This document shows positions 25,512 through 33,752 of a stretch of DNA of 64,000 nucleotides, piece after piece; the first letter of the stretch is position 1; every line of letters begins with the position of its first letter. Under the pieces are notes generated by a model. It ran no database searches. It saw only the letters and a program-made list of their open reading frames with translations, and was not told the DNA's origin. Origin of the DNA: an uncultured Roseburia sp. (GTDB lineage: Bacteria; Bacillota; Clostridia; Lachnospirales; Lachnospiraceae); the NCBI GenBank assembly GCA_947088345.1, contig CAMUGE010000004.1, positions 49,418-113,417 on the forward strand, read 5' to 3'. Position numbers and translations under genes: made by a program.

Positions 25512-27334
25512 GTCGCAAATACCTCCCTTTCAGACATTGTTTTCTGATACCCTAACGTGAAGATCGGAGAAAATGCATATCCCTCGCGAATATAGCCCTC
25601 CGCTTCGGAATCGGATGTCAGCGATACTTTTGTTTCAATTGCCGGAATGACAGCGCTTACTTCATCCGCACCTGTCAATGCGGCCTCGCGGCACTTATAC
25701 TCGTAAGAAATTCTTTCCGCGCTCTCTCCTTTTTGGCAGGTCAGCGTAATACCGGTCATATCCTCCGGATATTCCGTCGTGCCATAGCAGGCAACCATAT
25801 ATTCGTTAATTTCCACTTTTGCACCCGGATCGCTCATCTTAAGAATCGTGCGTTCAATTTTTATGCTGCCGCTTCCCTCCGCAAAATACTCTTTTGTCTG
25901 TAATGTCACAGTAAGCCCGTCAAATTCAATCTCGACCGGATCAAGTGTCAGTATTCTTGTCACTTTGCCGTCAGCAGACGTTTCCTCAGAAAAATGCGCT
26001 TTGGTACGGCAGAGACACAAATCCACTTCCTCGCCATTGTAGCAGACTTTCGCGCTTCTTACCGTTCCCTCGCCCGCATAGTGCGTAAAATAGCCGGCCC
26101 TGTACTTTTCCTGAATCAGGAACGGGTAAGACGCGTCCTGCACATGTTTTGTGCCGATTCCGACTTCCCATTTTAATTTTGCCGCATACGGGCGCAAATC
26201 GACGATTGCGCCGCCCTGGTCCATATTGACACAGGCGCGCAGGAACGGGTCGCAGTACCAGAACACCTGCTTATCAGAACCATATAAGATATCGCGCCAC
26301 AACGCGCATTCGGGTTCGGTGTAATGCTTTTTCTCCCTGTAATAATCCGCAAACTCCGCCATCGTAAGATCAAGCAGTTTTCCCTCTTTCTTCAGCTGAC
26401 CGTAATAAGCGCATCCGTCTTCATAAGATTTCTTTAACAGCTCATACGGCGCTTCCCAGCGGCCCATCTTGTTCATCCAGCCCGGTCCCACAAACATCAT
26501 ATTGTAGGCATACCCGTTATTATACTTTGCAAGCGCTCGATACTGGTCAATCAGATTATAAAGGTACGGATATTCCCATGTCTTCGAGTCGTAAATCATT
26601 CCGCGCAGCACATTCTGCGGATGCGTGCCAAAATTGGAACCATTTCCGTCATAACATGCAATCAGATCTCGCGATAAATGCGGGATCGCCACAATGCCGC
26701 TGTCCTCGGCCTCATTTGCCGCAGGCGCATGCGTATTCTGTTTCGACGGAATCCAAGGCGCCCACGGACCGCCGTCAAACAGCGTATACCACGAATTATT
26801 GCAGGTATGATAAGCTTTCGGCCCTTCCTCCCAGCAGGTCGCAACGGCACACTTTACCATCGGATATTTCTCTTTGATATAATTGGTCAGTTCCGCATCC
26901 ATATAGTAGGAACCGGTCGACTCCGGATAAAATCCGAACCTCTCATGAAATTTTTCAAATACGTCGTTTACAATCTCTTTTTTATCTTCCATTGAGAACA
27001 TCCAGATACAGAAGTCTTTCGTATGATATTTCTCCCGAAACTCCCTGCACGGAAGACCGAGCAGTGAGAGCGCAATCTCATCCCCGTATTTTTCATGATG
27101 CTCCTTGGCCAACGCCACGGCCTCATCATTAAACAGACTTGCATATGTCATCTGGATCGTTACCTTAAGCCCATTCTTATGCGCCGCCTCCTGCTGTGTC
27201 TTAAAGATATCCAAGGATTCGGTCAGAAGCGCTTTTCTCCCGATATCCTCTGTCTTTCCATGTCCTGTCACTTTCTCCGCATACTCCGGAACCATCTCCG
27301 GCCTGTGGATCAGATTCAAAACCAATTGTTCCAT
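25484..27334 (-). CDS. Unrecognised enzyme-like protein in the galactan operon (possible beta/alpha-barrel plus beta-sandwich)
   Basis: The 616-residue protein is read from the ATG at 27334 (GGGG 4-5 nt upstream; ATG at 27346 is possible). It has no signal peptide. Residues 1-330 alternate helices and strands as in polysaccharide-deacetylase or GH57/GH38-like barrels: NLIHRPEMVPEYAEKV, KVTIQMTYASLFNDEA, FGFYPESTGSYYMDAELTNY, GSNFGTHPQNVLRGM. Residues 350-616 are strand-rich (VEIEFDGLTVTLQTKEYFAE, YAFSPIFTLGYQK), as in a sandwich domain. I do not recognise the family with confidence. Its position between the importer and LacZ suggests a role in processing imported galactoside. No catalytic pair can be named. 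Confidence 0.7.
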   Translation of the reverse strand: MEQLVLNLIHRPEMVPEYAEKVTGHGKTEDIGRKALLTESLDIFKTQQEAAHKNGLKVTIQMTYASLFNDEAVALAKEHHEKYGDEIALSLLGLPCREFREKYHTKDFCIWMFSMEDKKEIVNDVFEKFHERFGFYPESTGSYYMDAELTNYIKEKYPMVKCAVATCWEEGPKAYHTCNNSWYTLFDGGPWAPWIPSKQNTHAPAANEAEDSGIVAIPHLSRDLIACYDGNGSNFGTHPQNVLRGMIYDSKTWEYPYLYNLIDQYRALAKYNNGYAYNMMFVGPGWMNKMGRWEAPYELLKKSYEDGCAYYGQLKKEGKLLDLTMAEFADYYREKKHYTEPECALWRDILYGSDKQVFWYCDPFLRACVNMDQGGAIVDLRPYAAKLKWEVGIGTKHVQDASYPFLIQEKYRAGYFTHYAGEGTVRSAKVCYNGEEVDLCLCRTKAHFSEETSADGKVTRILTLDPVEIEFDGLTVTLQTKEYFAEGSGSIKIERTILKMSDPGAKVEINEYMVACYGTTEYPEDMTGITLTCQKGESAERISYEYKCREAALTGADEVSAVIPAIETKVSLTSDSEAEGYIREGYAFSPIFTLGYQKTMSEREVFATWLNLEKAN

Positions 27335-27369
27335 TATAGTCCCCATTTCTGCGCTGCCTTTACAGATAA

Positions 27370-27431
27370 GCGAGTTTGTGACAGGCAGCGCGCAGACACA
27401 AATCGCCGTGTGAAAAGTTTATATTTCACAC
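27370..27431. repeat. Double-hairpin intergenic repeat, copy B
   Basis: GCGAGTTTGTG (27370-27380) pairs imperfectly with CACAAATCGC (27397-27406), and GTGTGAAA (27408-27415) pairs exactly with TTTCACAC (27424-27431). The plan and much of the sequence match copies A (1994) and C (47588). It fills most of the gap between the importer permease gene and the next gene. Confidence 0.75.
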
Positions 27432-27454
27432 TAACCAACATGATTCCCGGAAAT

Positions 27455-28303
27455 TTAACCTTTTACAGAACCGCCTGTAATTCCCTCCACGTAGAACTTC
27501 TGCATAATCACAAACAGAATACCGATCGGTATACCGATCAATACGCCTCCGGCGCAGAACCTTGAGAAGTAGCTCGGAAGCAGCTGACGCTGCAGCATGT
27601 TGTACAGGCCGATCGCTACGGTCCAGTCTGTCGATATACCGGAGTTTAAAATTATTTTTGCAAATACAAAATCCGTCCACGGCGTTAAGAACGAACTGAT
27701 TACCGTGTATACAATTATCGGTTTTGAAAGAGGCAGCACGATTGTAAAAAATGTCCTCGCCTCGGACGCGCCCTCCAGGTAAGCCGCCTCGCGCAGCGAC
27801 GTGGGAATCGTATCGAAAAATCCCTTTGCCACCAGATAGCCCAAACCTGCGCCGCCGGAGTAGACAAGTATCATACCGATATGGCTGTTTGTCAGATTGA
27901 CCGCCTTTAATATAAAGTAGATCGCGATCATGGACAAAAAGCCCGGGAACAGCTGCAGCATAACGGCAAGATTCATCAGCGCCTTTCTTCCTTTAAAGCG
28001 CATACAGCTCATCGCATAGCTGACCATCAGCACAAAAGATGTGGAGATGAGGCAGGTAAATATCGCGATAATAAATGTATTCATAAACCACTTCGGAAAC
28101 TGTGATACCGTATCCGGATGGAACAGAATACGCGTATAATTGCTGATCGACCATGTTTCAGGGAAAAACCGGCTGGTATTCATTCCGTCGTAACCACTGA
28201 AGGAGGTAACAATCAGCCAGATAATCGGCGTAATCCAGATAACAGCGAGCAATGTAAGTACAACATGAATCAAAACGGAACTGATTACTTTTTTCTTACT
28301 CAT
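27455..28303 (-). CDS. Sugar ABC transporter permease, MalG type (GanQ-like)
   Basis: A 282-residue membrane protein with six hydrophobic segments. The EAA loop EAAYLEGASEARTFFTIVLP contacts the ATPase and is followed by PLSKPIIVY. This is the MalG/GanQ half of a carbohydrate uptake type-1 importer. It overlaps the MalF-type gene by 4 nt, and AGGAGG lies 10 nt before its ATG. The cognate ATPase (MsmX/UgpC type) is not in the operon and is presumably encoded elsewhere, as is usual in Firmicutes. Confidence 0.92.
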   Translation of the reverse strand: MSKKKVISSVLIHVVLTLLAVIWITPIIWLIVTSFSGYDGMNTSRFFPETWSISNYTRILFHPDTVSQFPKWFMNTFIIAIFTCLISTSFVLMVSYAMSCMRFKGRKALMNLAVMLQLFPGFLSMIAIYFILKAVNLTNSHIGMILVYSGGAGLGYLVAKGFFDTIPTSLREAAYLEGASEARTFFTIVLPLSKPIIVYTVISSFLTPWTDFVFAKIILNSGISTDWTVAIGLYNMLQRQLLPSYFSRFCAGGVLIGIPIGILFVIMQKFYVEGITGGSVKG

Positions 28304-29754
28304 CGAAATGTCTCCTCCTTATCTCCTTTAATCAGGAAGTTAAACGCAAGCAGCGTAAAGACTGCGCAGACAACGAATACGCAGATACCGATGACTGACG
28401 CCATCTTATAGTTGTACTGCTCGCTGGTCAGCCGGTACAGCCATGTCACCAGAAGGTCGATCTCCTTGCCGAACGACGCCGACATTTTCTGGTTTGTCGT
28501 CGTATAAACATCCTGCGTCAGCAGGTATATTACGTTAAAGTTATTGATGTTTGCCGTAAACTGCGTCACAAGGTAAGGGCCTGTGATGAAGAACATATAC
28601 GGCATTGTAATTTTGCGGAAAATCTGAAACGGATTCGCACCGTCAATTTTTGCGCTCTCCTTTAACTCCTCCGGAATGTTCATTAAAACGCCGGTTGCAA
28701 TCAGCATCAGATACGGAACGCCCACCCAGATATTAATTACAATAATCGTGATTTTCGCCCAGGTAGGATCCGTCAGAAACGGGATATAATTTGTGGAAAT
28801 CAAACCAGCGTCCTGCAAAAACCCGGTCAGTCCGATGCTCGTACAAAACGTATTTGCAATACCTGTATTTGCAAAGAAGTTGCGCAGCAAAAGTAAGGTG
28901 ACAAACTGCGGAACGGAGATCGCAGCGACAAACAGCGTCCTCCAAAGTTTTTTCATCTTTGTCAGCTTGCTGTTAATCAAAAGCGCAAGAATAATACCGC
29001 CAAAATATGTGGTCGCTGTCGCAAGAAATGCCCAGATTAACGTCCATACTAAAATTTTGCGGAACGTATAACCAAATGTTGCCGTTATGCTCGTCTCAAA
29101 CAGGCTTTTAAAGTTCGCAATCCCTGTCCATGTAAACAGCGTAGCCGGCGGCATATGGTTGGAATCATAATTGGTGAATGCAATACAAATCATAACGATC
29201 AGCGGCATAATGTTAAAAACAATAACGCCAAGTACCGGCAGAGCCAGCAGTGTAAAATGGAATTTATCGTTTAACATTGCATTGCAGTCTTCTTTAAATG
29301 TATTGACATGTTTTCCTGTCTCGGCAAGCCTCTGAATGCGGTATGCATTTCTTACATTGCCGATCAGAAGAAGCAGAGACACAATCAGGCCGCAGAGACT
29401 GATAATGCCGAACAGCAGAATTAACAGCGAATTGTCATAGTCGTTGACCTCGTTTTTCATGGTAGCCGGATTGTACACCATCTGCCGCTGTACCGTTCCA
29501 AGACTGCCAAGCTGTGCGATATACGGAAAACCGATCAGTACCATATACAAAATAACTGCAACTTCAAATAGTGTGACAAGGATTCCTTTTACTATCTGTT
29601 TCCTTTTAAAATATCCGGCCCCCGCCACAAGAAGCGAAGCTTTCACCGCCGTATCGCCGTTTGCAAGCGCCGTTCCAAACTCCTTAAAAAATGCTCCGAT
29701 ACCTGCAAAAAAACCGGCAATCGGATTTTCTTTGCTTTTTACTTTTCCACTCAT
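28300..29754 (-). CDS. Sugar ABC transporter permease, MalF type (GanP-like)
   Basis: A 484-residue membrane protein. A soluble N-terminal stretch of about 55 residues is followed by eight or so hydrophobic segments, with the EAA loop (LKESAKIDGANPFQIFRKIT) near residue 370. The long N-terminus with an extra pair of membrane segments is typical of GanP/MalF partners of galacto- and malto-oligosaccharide importers. It is separated from the binding-protein gene by a hairpin that may lower its expression relative to the lipoprotein. Confidence 0.9.
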   Translation of the reverse strand: MSGKVKSKENPIAGFFAGIGAFFKEFGTALANGDTAVKASLLVAGAGYFKRKQIVKGILVTLFEVAVILYMVLIGFPYIAQLGSLGTVQRQMVYNPATMKNEVNDYDNSLLILLFGIISLCGLIVSLLLLIGNVRNAYRIQRLAETGKHVNTFKEDCNAMLNDKFHFTLLALPVLGVIVFNIMPLIVMICIAFTNYDSNHMPPATLFTWTGIANFKSLFETSITATFGYTFRKILVWTLIWAFLATATTYFGGIILALLINSKLTKMKKLWRTLFVAAISVPQFVTLLLLRNFFANTGIANTFCTSIGLTGFLQDAGLISTNYIPFLTDPTWAKITIIVINIWVGVPYLMLIATGVLMNIPEELKESAKIDGANPFQIFRKITMPYMFFITGPYLVTQFTANINNFNVIYLLTQDVYTTTNQKMSASFGKEIDLLVTWLYRLTSEQYNYKMASVIGICVFVVCAVFTLLAFNFLIKGDKEETFR

Positions 29755-29815
29755 GCAAGCACCATGCCTTTCTAAGATTACAGATCAAAGAACTTTCTCC
29801 CTTGATGTGAGTATA

Positions 29816-29859
29816 GAAAAAGCCCACGCACGTAAGAGATTTCGTATGTGGGCTTTTTT
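29816..29859 (-). terminator. Intra-operon terminator/attenuator between binding protein and permease genes
   Basis: AGCCCACGCACG (29821-29832) pairs with CGTATGTGGGCT (29843-29854). On the minus strand the stem is followed by TTTTT. Such hairpins after the binding-protein gene commonly give high lipoprotein and lower permease levels. There is also a T-run on the plus side. Confidence 0.75.
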
Positions 29860-29900
29860 GATTCATAAATAACGTGTCCCGGCTATTCCGAAACGATTGT

Positions 29901-31221
29901 TTATTGTGCCGGCACCTGTGCTGTCGCTGCCGTTAAATTGTCAAGCAGTTCCTGTAAATCGGTTCCGTCCGGATTGCCCTGTGCGATAATCTCGCCAAAG
30001 CTCTTTGTCGGGTCCCAGTAGCTCTGTCCCGCCATCTGAACAACGCCGTTCGCACCGTTCTGCTCTGTCACTGCCGCAAGCGCAATGTTGGATGCAACAT
30101 CGTCAGATGCGCTTACCGTAATGCTGGACGGACCAATCTGTCTCTGTGCAAAACGTTTTGCCTGGCTGCCGTCGTTTGTCAGATAAAGCGCAAGTTCCAT
30201 TGCCCAGCCAACCTGCGGGGAGTTTGCGTTTACACCGATAAATTTATAGCCTGCCGCCGATCCCATCTGAACCTGCTTGCCTGCGCATGTATAGGTCGGA
30301 AGAACGGTTGCCGCATATCCGTCGCCAAACGCTGTCTGTACAGCGTCCGCATCCCATGTACCGGAGATAATGGCGCCAAGTGTGTTTGTTGCGATCTGGT
30401 TTGCCGTATCGCCATCCGTGATCGGCATAAATGCGGAATGATTTGCAATGTCAAGCATTCCCTGTACGACATCGGTTCCCTTGACGCCGGTTGAGGATGT
30501 GCCTGCCCAGTCGATTGTGGTGCTGCCGTCCGCATTTAATGTTGTGGTAAAGCCTGCGCCGTAGAAAAATCCTGCGTTATACCAGCCGGAAGCCATAACC
30601 ATGCCGGCTTTCTTTCCTGCTGCTTCGCAGTCCTTTAAAATTGCATCCCAGGAACTCGGATCTTTTACGACGTTGCTGTCGTAGAATAAGAAGTATCCGT
30701 TGTCTGCGGAGAACGGATACGCGTATAATGTATCGTTAACTGTAGCGGCTTCCACAGAACCTGCCACATTGCCGTTTGTCACCGTATCCACATTCTGTAC
30801 CGGCTGAAGTACATTGGCATTGACAAGATCAACAATCTGATCGCTTGCAAATGCAAATACGTCTGCCGCTGCTTCCGGGTCAATTAAGATGGTATCCTTT
30901 GCCGTTGACTCAGACTCCACGCCCACCGTAATTTCAAATGTCTGATCCGGATTTGCCGCTTTAAACTCTTCAATTAATTCGTTAGTCAGGTTCTGGTCTT
31001 CCTCTGCCGCCCATACTTTTAAGGAAACCGTCTCGCCGCTTGCCGCCGGTTTATTGCCGCCTGCATTGTCTGCGTCTGCATCTGCATCCCCCGCATTATC
31101 TGCGCCCGCGTTCGCATTGTTGTTTGCATCCGCATTATCGCTTCCTTTGTCGCCGCAGCCGGCAAGCATCGTAGAAGCCCATCGCTGCACATAACAGTAT
31201 ACTTACTACTTTCTTTTTCAT
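29901..31221 (-). CDS. Carbohydrate ABC transporter substrate-binding lipoprotein, frameshifted in the signal peptide
   Basis: The ATG at 31221 (GGGAGG 8 nt upstream) starts MKKKVVSILLCAAM, a signal peptide. The frame then breaks, while the next frame supplies STMLAGCGDKGS, a lipobox with cysteine, and the rest of a type-1 extracellular binding protein (VSLKVWAAEEDQNLTNELIE, LYAYPFSADNGYFLFYDS, MASGWYNAGFFYGAGFTTTL). Removing one G from the GGG at 31178-31180 yields a continuous protein of about 439 residues with MASTMLAGC, so a sequencing slip or a very recent mutation is likely. Residues 30-60 are an Asp/Asn/Ala-rich linker. It would capture galacto-oligosaccharides at the cell surface for the two permeases downstream. 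Confidence 0.85.
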
Positions 31222-31394
31222 TTTCAAGTCCTCCCTTTGAACTCATTAATAATTAAGTACCATTCTTTCCGTTTGCCGCATCTATTATGCACGGCGGCAT
31301 GACAGCCCAAACGTTCGCGCCGTATTTTTCCATCATCCGAAAAAAAATACCGCATGAAAACTTATGGACTGCATGCGCAAATCCTTGCATTTGC

Positions 31395-31406
31395 AGTTGC
31401 GCAATC
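31395..31406. promoter_or_regulatory. LacI-type operator at the galactan operon
   Basis: The palindrome TTGCGCAA (31397-31404) sits about 11-18 nt downstream of the predicted transcription start, a repressing position. A TGCGCAA half-match about 23 nt away (near 31374) and an imperfect inverted repeat (ACTGCA..TGCAGT) flank it. TTGCGCAA-like cores are common among LacI-family sites, and a LacI regulator is encoded next door. Confidence 0.6.
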
Positions 31407-31421
31407 GGTTGTTCTAAAAAG

Positions 31422-31450
31422 ATTTTAGCATTATGACCTATGAGTGTCAA
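31422..31450 (-). promoter_or_regulatory. Sigma-A promoter of the galactan uptake and degradation operon
   Basis: Minus strand TTGACA (31450-31445), exact 17-nt spacer, TAAAAT (31427-31422). The leader to the lipoprotein ATG is about 195 nt. Confidence 0.8.
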
Positions 31451-31507
31451 TGTCCATATTTTATAATTACTTCTCATCTTTTTTGGCAAAAATGCACAAA
31501 ATTGGAA

Positions 31508-32509
31508 TTAAATGGTAGACCCTTTCCATACAACTTCATAAGGAAGCAGTGTGCGTTCCGCCACCGTAACGCCCTCAATCATGTCAAGCAGGACACGGCA
31601 CGCCTCCATCCCAAGTTCTTTCGAATCAAAAGAAAGCGACGTAATGGACGGAACATTATCCGCCAGTATGGTACTGTCAAAAAAAGAAGCGACCCAGACA
31701 TCCGAGGGCACGCTGACTTTGCTCTCCCTTAACACTTTCAGTACGCGCCTTGTCACCGAATCGTCCATACAGAGTATACATTCTACCCCTTCCGCGAGCG
31801 CACCCTCCACACTTTTATCCACGCTCAGATGATTTTCGGGGCTTAAAAAAAGAAGTTTATCTTCCACTTTTCTATCCATTTTGACAAACGCGTCGAAATA
31901 GCCGCTCAGCCGGCTCTGCGTCACTATGTAACCGTCATCCTCCCCAATCAGCGCAATCCGCTTAACGCCCTTTTTTAAAATTCCAAGCGTCAGATCCCGG
32001 CAGGCGCTGCGGTGATTATGATCCATCTGCACCACGCCTTTGTAATTGGAACTTCCTATTGTCACAAACGGAATCGTTTTCTGCAGCATAAATTCAATCT
32101 GTATATCTTTTAAAACTGTGCGCATCAGTATCACGCCGTCTACTTTATGATCGTCGATTATGCGCTCGAGCGAAGAAATATCGTCCATCCGGCACATGGT
32201 CAATAAAATATCATATTCCGCCATCTGAGCCCTCTCCTGAATGCCGAAAAGACATGTCTGAAAAAAATTCCAGTCTACCATCTCGTAATCACGCGGCATC
32301 ACGACGCAGATATTGTATGTCTTCGACTTCGCAAGTCCCTTTGCAATCATATTCGGTTTAAAATTATGCTCTTCTATAAATGCAAGTACCTTTTCCCTTG
32401 TCTCTTTTCCGATTCTGCCTTTGCCGGATATTGCCCTTGATACCGTCGTTTTTGATACGCCGAGCGCCTCCGCCACATCCGCAATTGTAAGCGTTTCTTT
32501 TTCTTCCAT
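31508..32509 (-). CDS. LacI-family transcriptional regulator of the galactan operon
   Basis: A 333-residue protein. Residues 5-60 are the LacI headpiece (TIADVAEALGVSKTTVSRAI then the hinge-helix region NMIAKGLAKSKT). The rest is a periplasmic-binding-protein-like sensor (NICVVMPRDYEMVDWNFFQT, KVDGVILMRTVL, IALIGEDDGYIVTQSRLSGY, VWVASFFDSTILADNVPSIT). It probably represses the operon that starts at 31450 until a galactoside inducer is bound. A TATCTAT/ATAGATA inverted repeat just upstream (near 32545-32577) could serve autoregulation. Confidence 0.9.
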   Translation of the reverse strand: MEEKETLTIADVAEALGVSKTTVSRAISGKGRIGKETREKVLAFIEEHNFKPNMIAKGLAKSKTYNICVVMPRDYEMVDWNFFQTCLFGIQERAQMAEYDILLTMCRMDDISSLERIIDDHKVDGVILMRTVLKDIQIEFMLQKTIPFVTIGSSNYKGVVQMDHNHRSACRDLTLGILKKGVKRIALIGEDDGYIVTQSRLSGYFDAFVKMDRKVEDKLLFLSPENHLSVDKSVEGALAEGVECILCMDDSVTRRVLKVLRESKVSVPSDVWVASFFDSTILADNVPSITSLSFDSKELGMEACRVLLDMIEGVTVAERTLLPYEVVWKGSTI

Positions 32510-32621
32510 CTTTCCTATCCCTCGTTTTTATTTATCCTTGAAACAGGTTTTATCTATTTTATTATTGTATAGATAGCCAAAAAATGCAATGCTATTTTTA
32601 TACATTTTTCTGTAAATTTTA

Positions 32622-32651
32622 TTGGCGCAAACTACCATATTATATTATAAT
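32622..32651 (+). promoter_or_regulatory. Sigma-A promoter for the CXXC mini-protein and Fe-S membrane protein
   Basis: TTGGCG (32622-32627), 18-nt spacer, TATAAT (32646-32651), about 30 nt before the first ATG. Confidence 0.6.
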
Positions 32652-32680
32652 ATTTCCGGAATAGAGAGGAGCAATTGAAA

Positions 32681-32833
32681 ATGAAAAACCCAATCCACAA
32701 GCGGAGGCTGTTTCAGATTTTCTTTCTGACAGCAGCTTTTGCGCTTATGATAACAGGTCTGATAAACGGCGAGGCACAAACCGTTCTTGCAAAGGCCGTC
32801 AATATCTGTCTGGAGTGTATCGGCATTGGATAA
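32681..32833 (+). CDS. CD1871A-family CXXC motif mini-protein
   Basis: A 50-residue protein starts MKNPIHKRRLFQIFFLTAAF, has one hydrophobic segment and ends VNICLECIGIG, with the CLEC motif. This pattern is that of the CD1871A family found directly upstream of a 4Fe-4S membrane protein in many Clostridia. AGAGGAG lies about 10 nt upstream. Its stop overlaps the TTG start of the next gene (TTGGATAA), so the two are coupled. Function unknown; a redox or assembly role beside the Fe-S protein is inferred. Confidence 0.8.
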   Translation: MKNPIHKRRLFQIFFLTAAFALMITGLINGEAQTVLAKAVNICLECIGIG

Positions 32834-33698
32834 GCGAAAACTTGTGCAGGCGCTGTTTGCCTTTACCACGAACGCCCATGTGCAGGGCTTCTTTCATGGT
32901 ACCATCTACAGAGGAAAGCTAAAATCGGCATGTGTCCCGGGACTAAACTGCTATTCCTGTCCGGGCGCGCTCGGCTCCTGCCCGATCGGCGCCATGCAGG
33001 CAGTCGAGGGCAGCACAACATACGGATTTTCCATGTATGTCACAGGCTTTCTTGTATTTGTCGGACTTCTCGCAGGACGTTTTGTCTGCGGCTGGCTCTG
33101 CCCGTTCGGCCTGATTCAGGAACTGCTGCATAAACTTCCGACCAGAAAAATAAAAGTCCCCAAAAAAGCGAATGACATCTTAAAATGGGTGAAATATCTG
33201 ATCCTGTTGATCTTTGTGATCTTTCTTCCGATTTTGACTGCAGATAAGTTCGGTATCTCCACCCCATGGTTTTGCAAATACATCTGCCCTGCTGGCACAC
33301 TGGAAGGAGGAATCCCGCTGCTGCTTGCAAACCGGCCGCTTCGTCAGGCAATCGGCTTTCTGTTTTCCTGGAAATTGCTGATCCTCATGCTCGTAATCCT
33401 TGCATCCATCCTGATTTTCCGTCCGTTCTGCCACTACCTGTGCCCGCTGGGCGCATTTTACGGTATGTTTAATCCGGTCAGTATCCGCCGGTATCAGATT
33501 GACCGCTCCAAATGCACCAATTGCGGACTCTGCCGCACACACTGCAAGATGGATATCGACGTTTGCAAAAATCCAAATTCTTCGGAATGCATCCGCTGCG
33601 GCGAATGCGTCAAATCATGTCCGACAGGCGCGCTCACCGGCATGACCACACGGCGGAAACCGCAAAAAGCGCCCTGTAACGACAAAATCGCCGATTGA
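32826..33698 (+). CDS. Membrane-bound 4Fe-4S protein (NapH/CcoG-like)
   Basis: The protein has 290 residues from a TTG at 32826, chosen because the family begins MxKRKLxQ and because it overlaps the mini-protein stop; GGAG lies about 10 nt upstream. The CVPGLNCYSCPGALGSCPIG motif near residue 35, CGWLCPFG near 90, CKYICPAG near 150 and CHYLCPLG near 205 are set between about five membrane segments. Two ferredoxin clusters follow at the C-terminus (CTNCGLCRTHCKMDIDVC, CIRCGECVKSCPTG). Such proteins pass electrons across or along the membrane. The partner enzyme is not evident. Confidence 0.85.
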   Translation: MDKRKLVQALFAFTTNAHVQGFFHGTIYRGKLKSACVPGLNCYSCPGALGSCPIGAMQAVEGSTTYGFSMYVTGFLVFVGLLAGRFVCGWLCPFGLIQELLHKLPTRKIKVPKKANDILKWVKYLILLIFVIFLPILTADKFGISTPWFCKYICPAGTLEGGIPLLLANRPLRQAIGFLFSWKLLILMLVILASILIFRPFCHYLCPLGAFYGMFNPVSIRRYQIDRSKCTNCGLCRTHCKMDIDVCKNPNSSECIRCGECVKSCPTGALTGMTTRRKPQKAPCNDKIAD

Positions 33699-33722
33699 AA
33701 TTGACAGTGTTTATGCTATAAT
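33695..33722 (+). promoter_or_regulatory. Promoter for the GH42 gene
   Basis: TTGAAA (33695-33700), 16-nt spacer, TATAAT (33717-33722) with a TGC extension. It overlaps the end of the Fe-S protein gene, so GH42 can be expressed on its own. Confidence 0.6.
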
Positions 33723-33752
33723 AGAGCAATCTAAGCAGAAAGGAATCCATCT

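Noticed and set aside
30895-31190. Start of the binding protein at an internal codon of the second frame
   Set aside because: That frame has no ribosome binding site, while the other frame has a perfect one followed by the missing half of the signal peptide.
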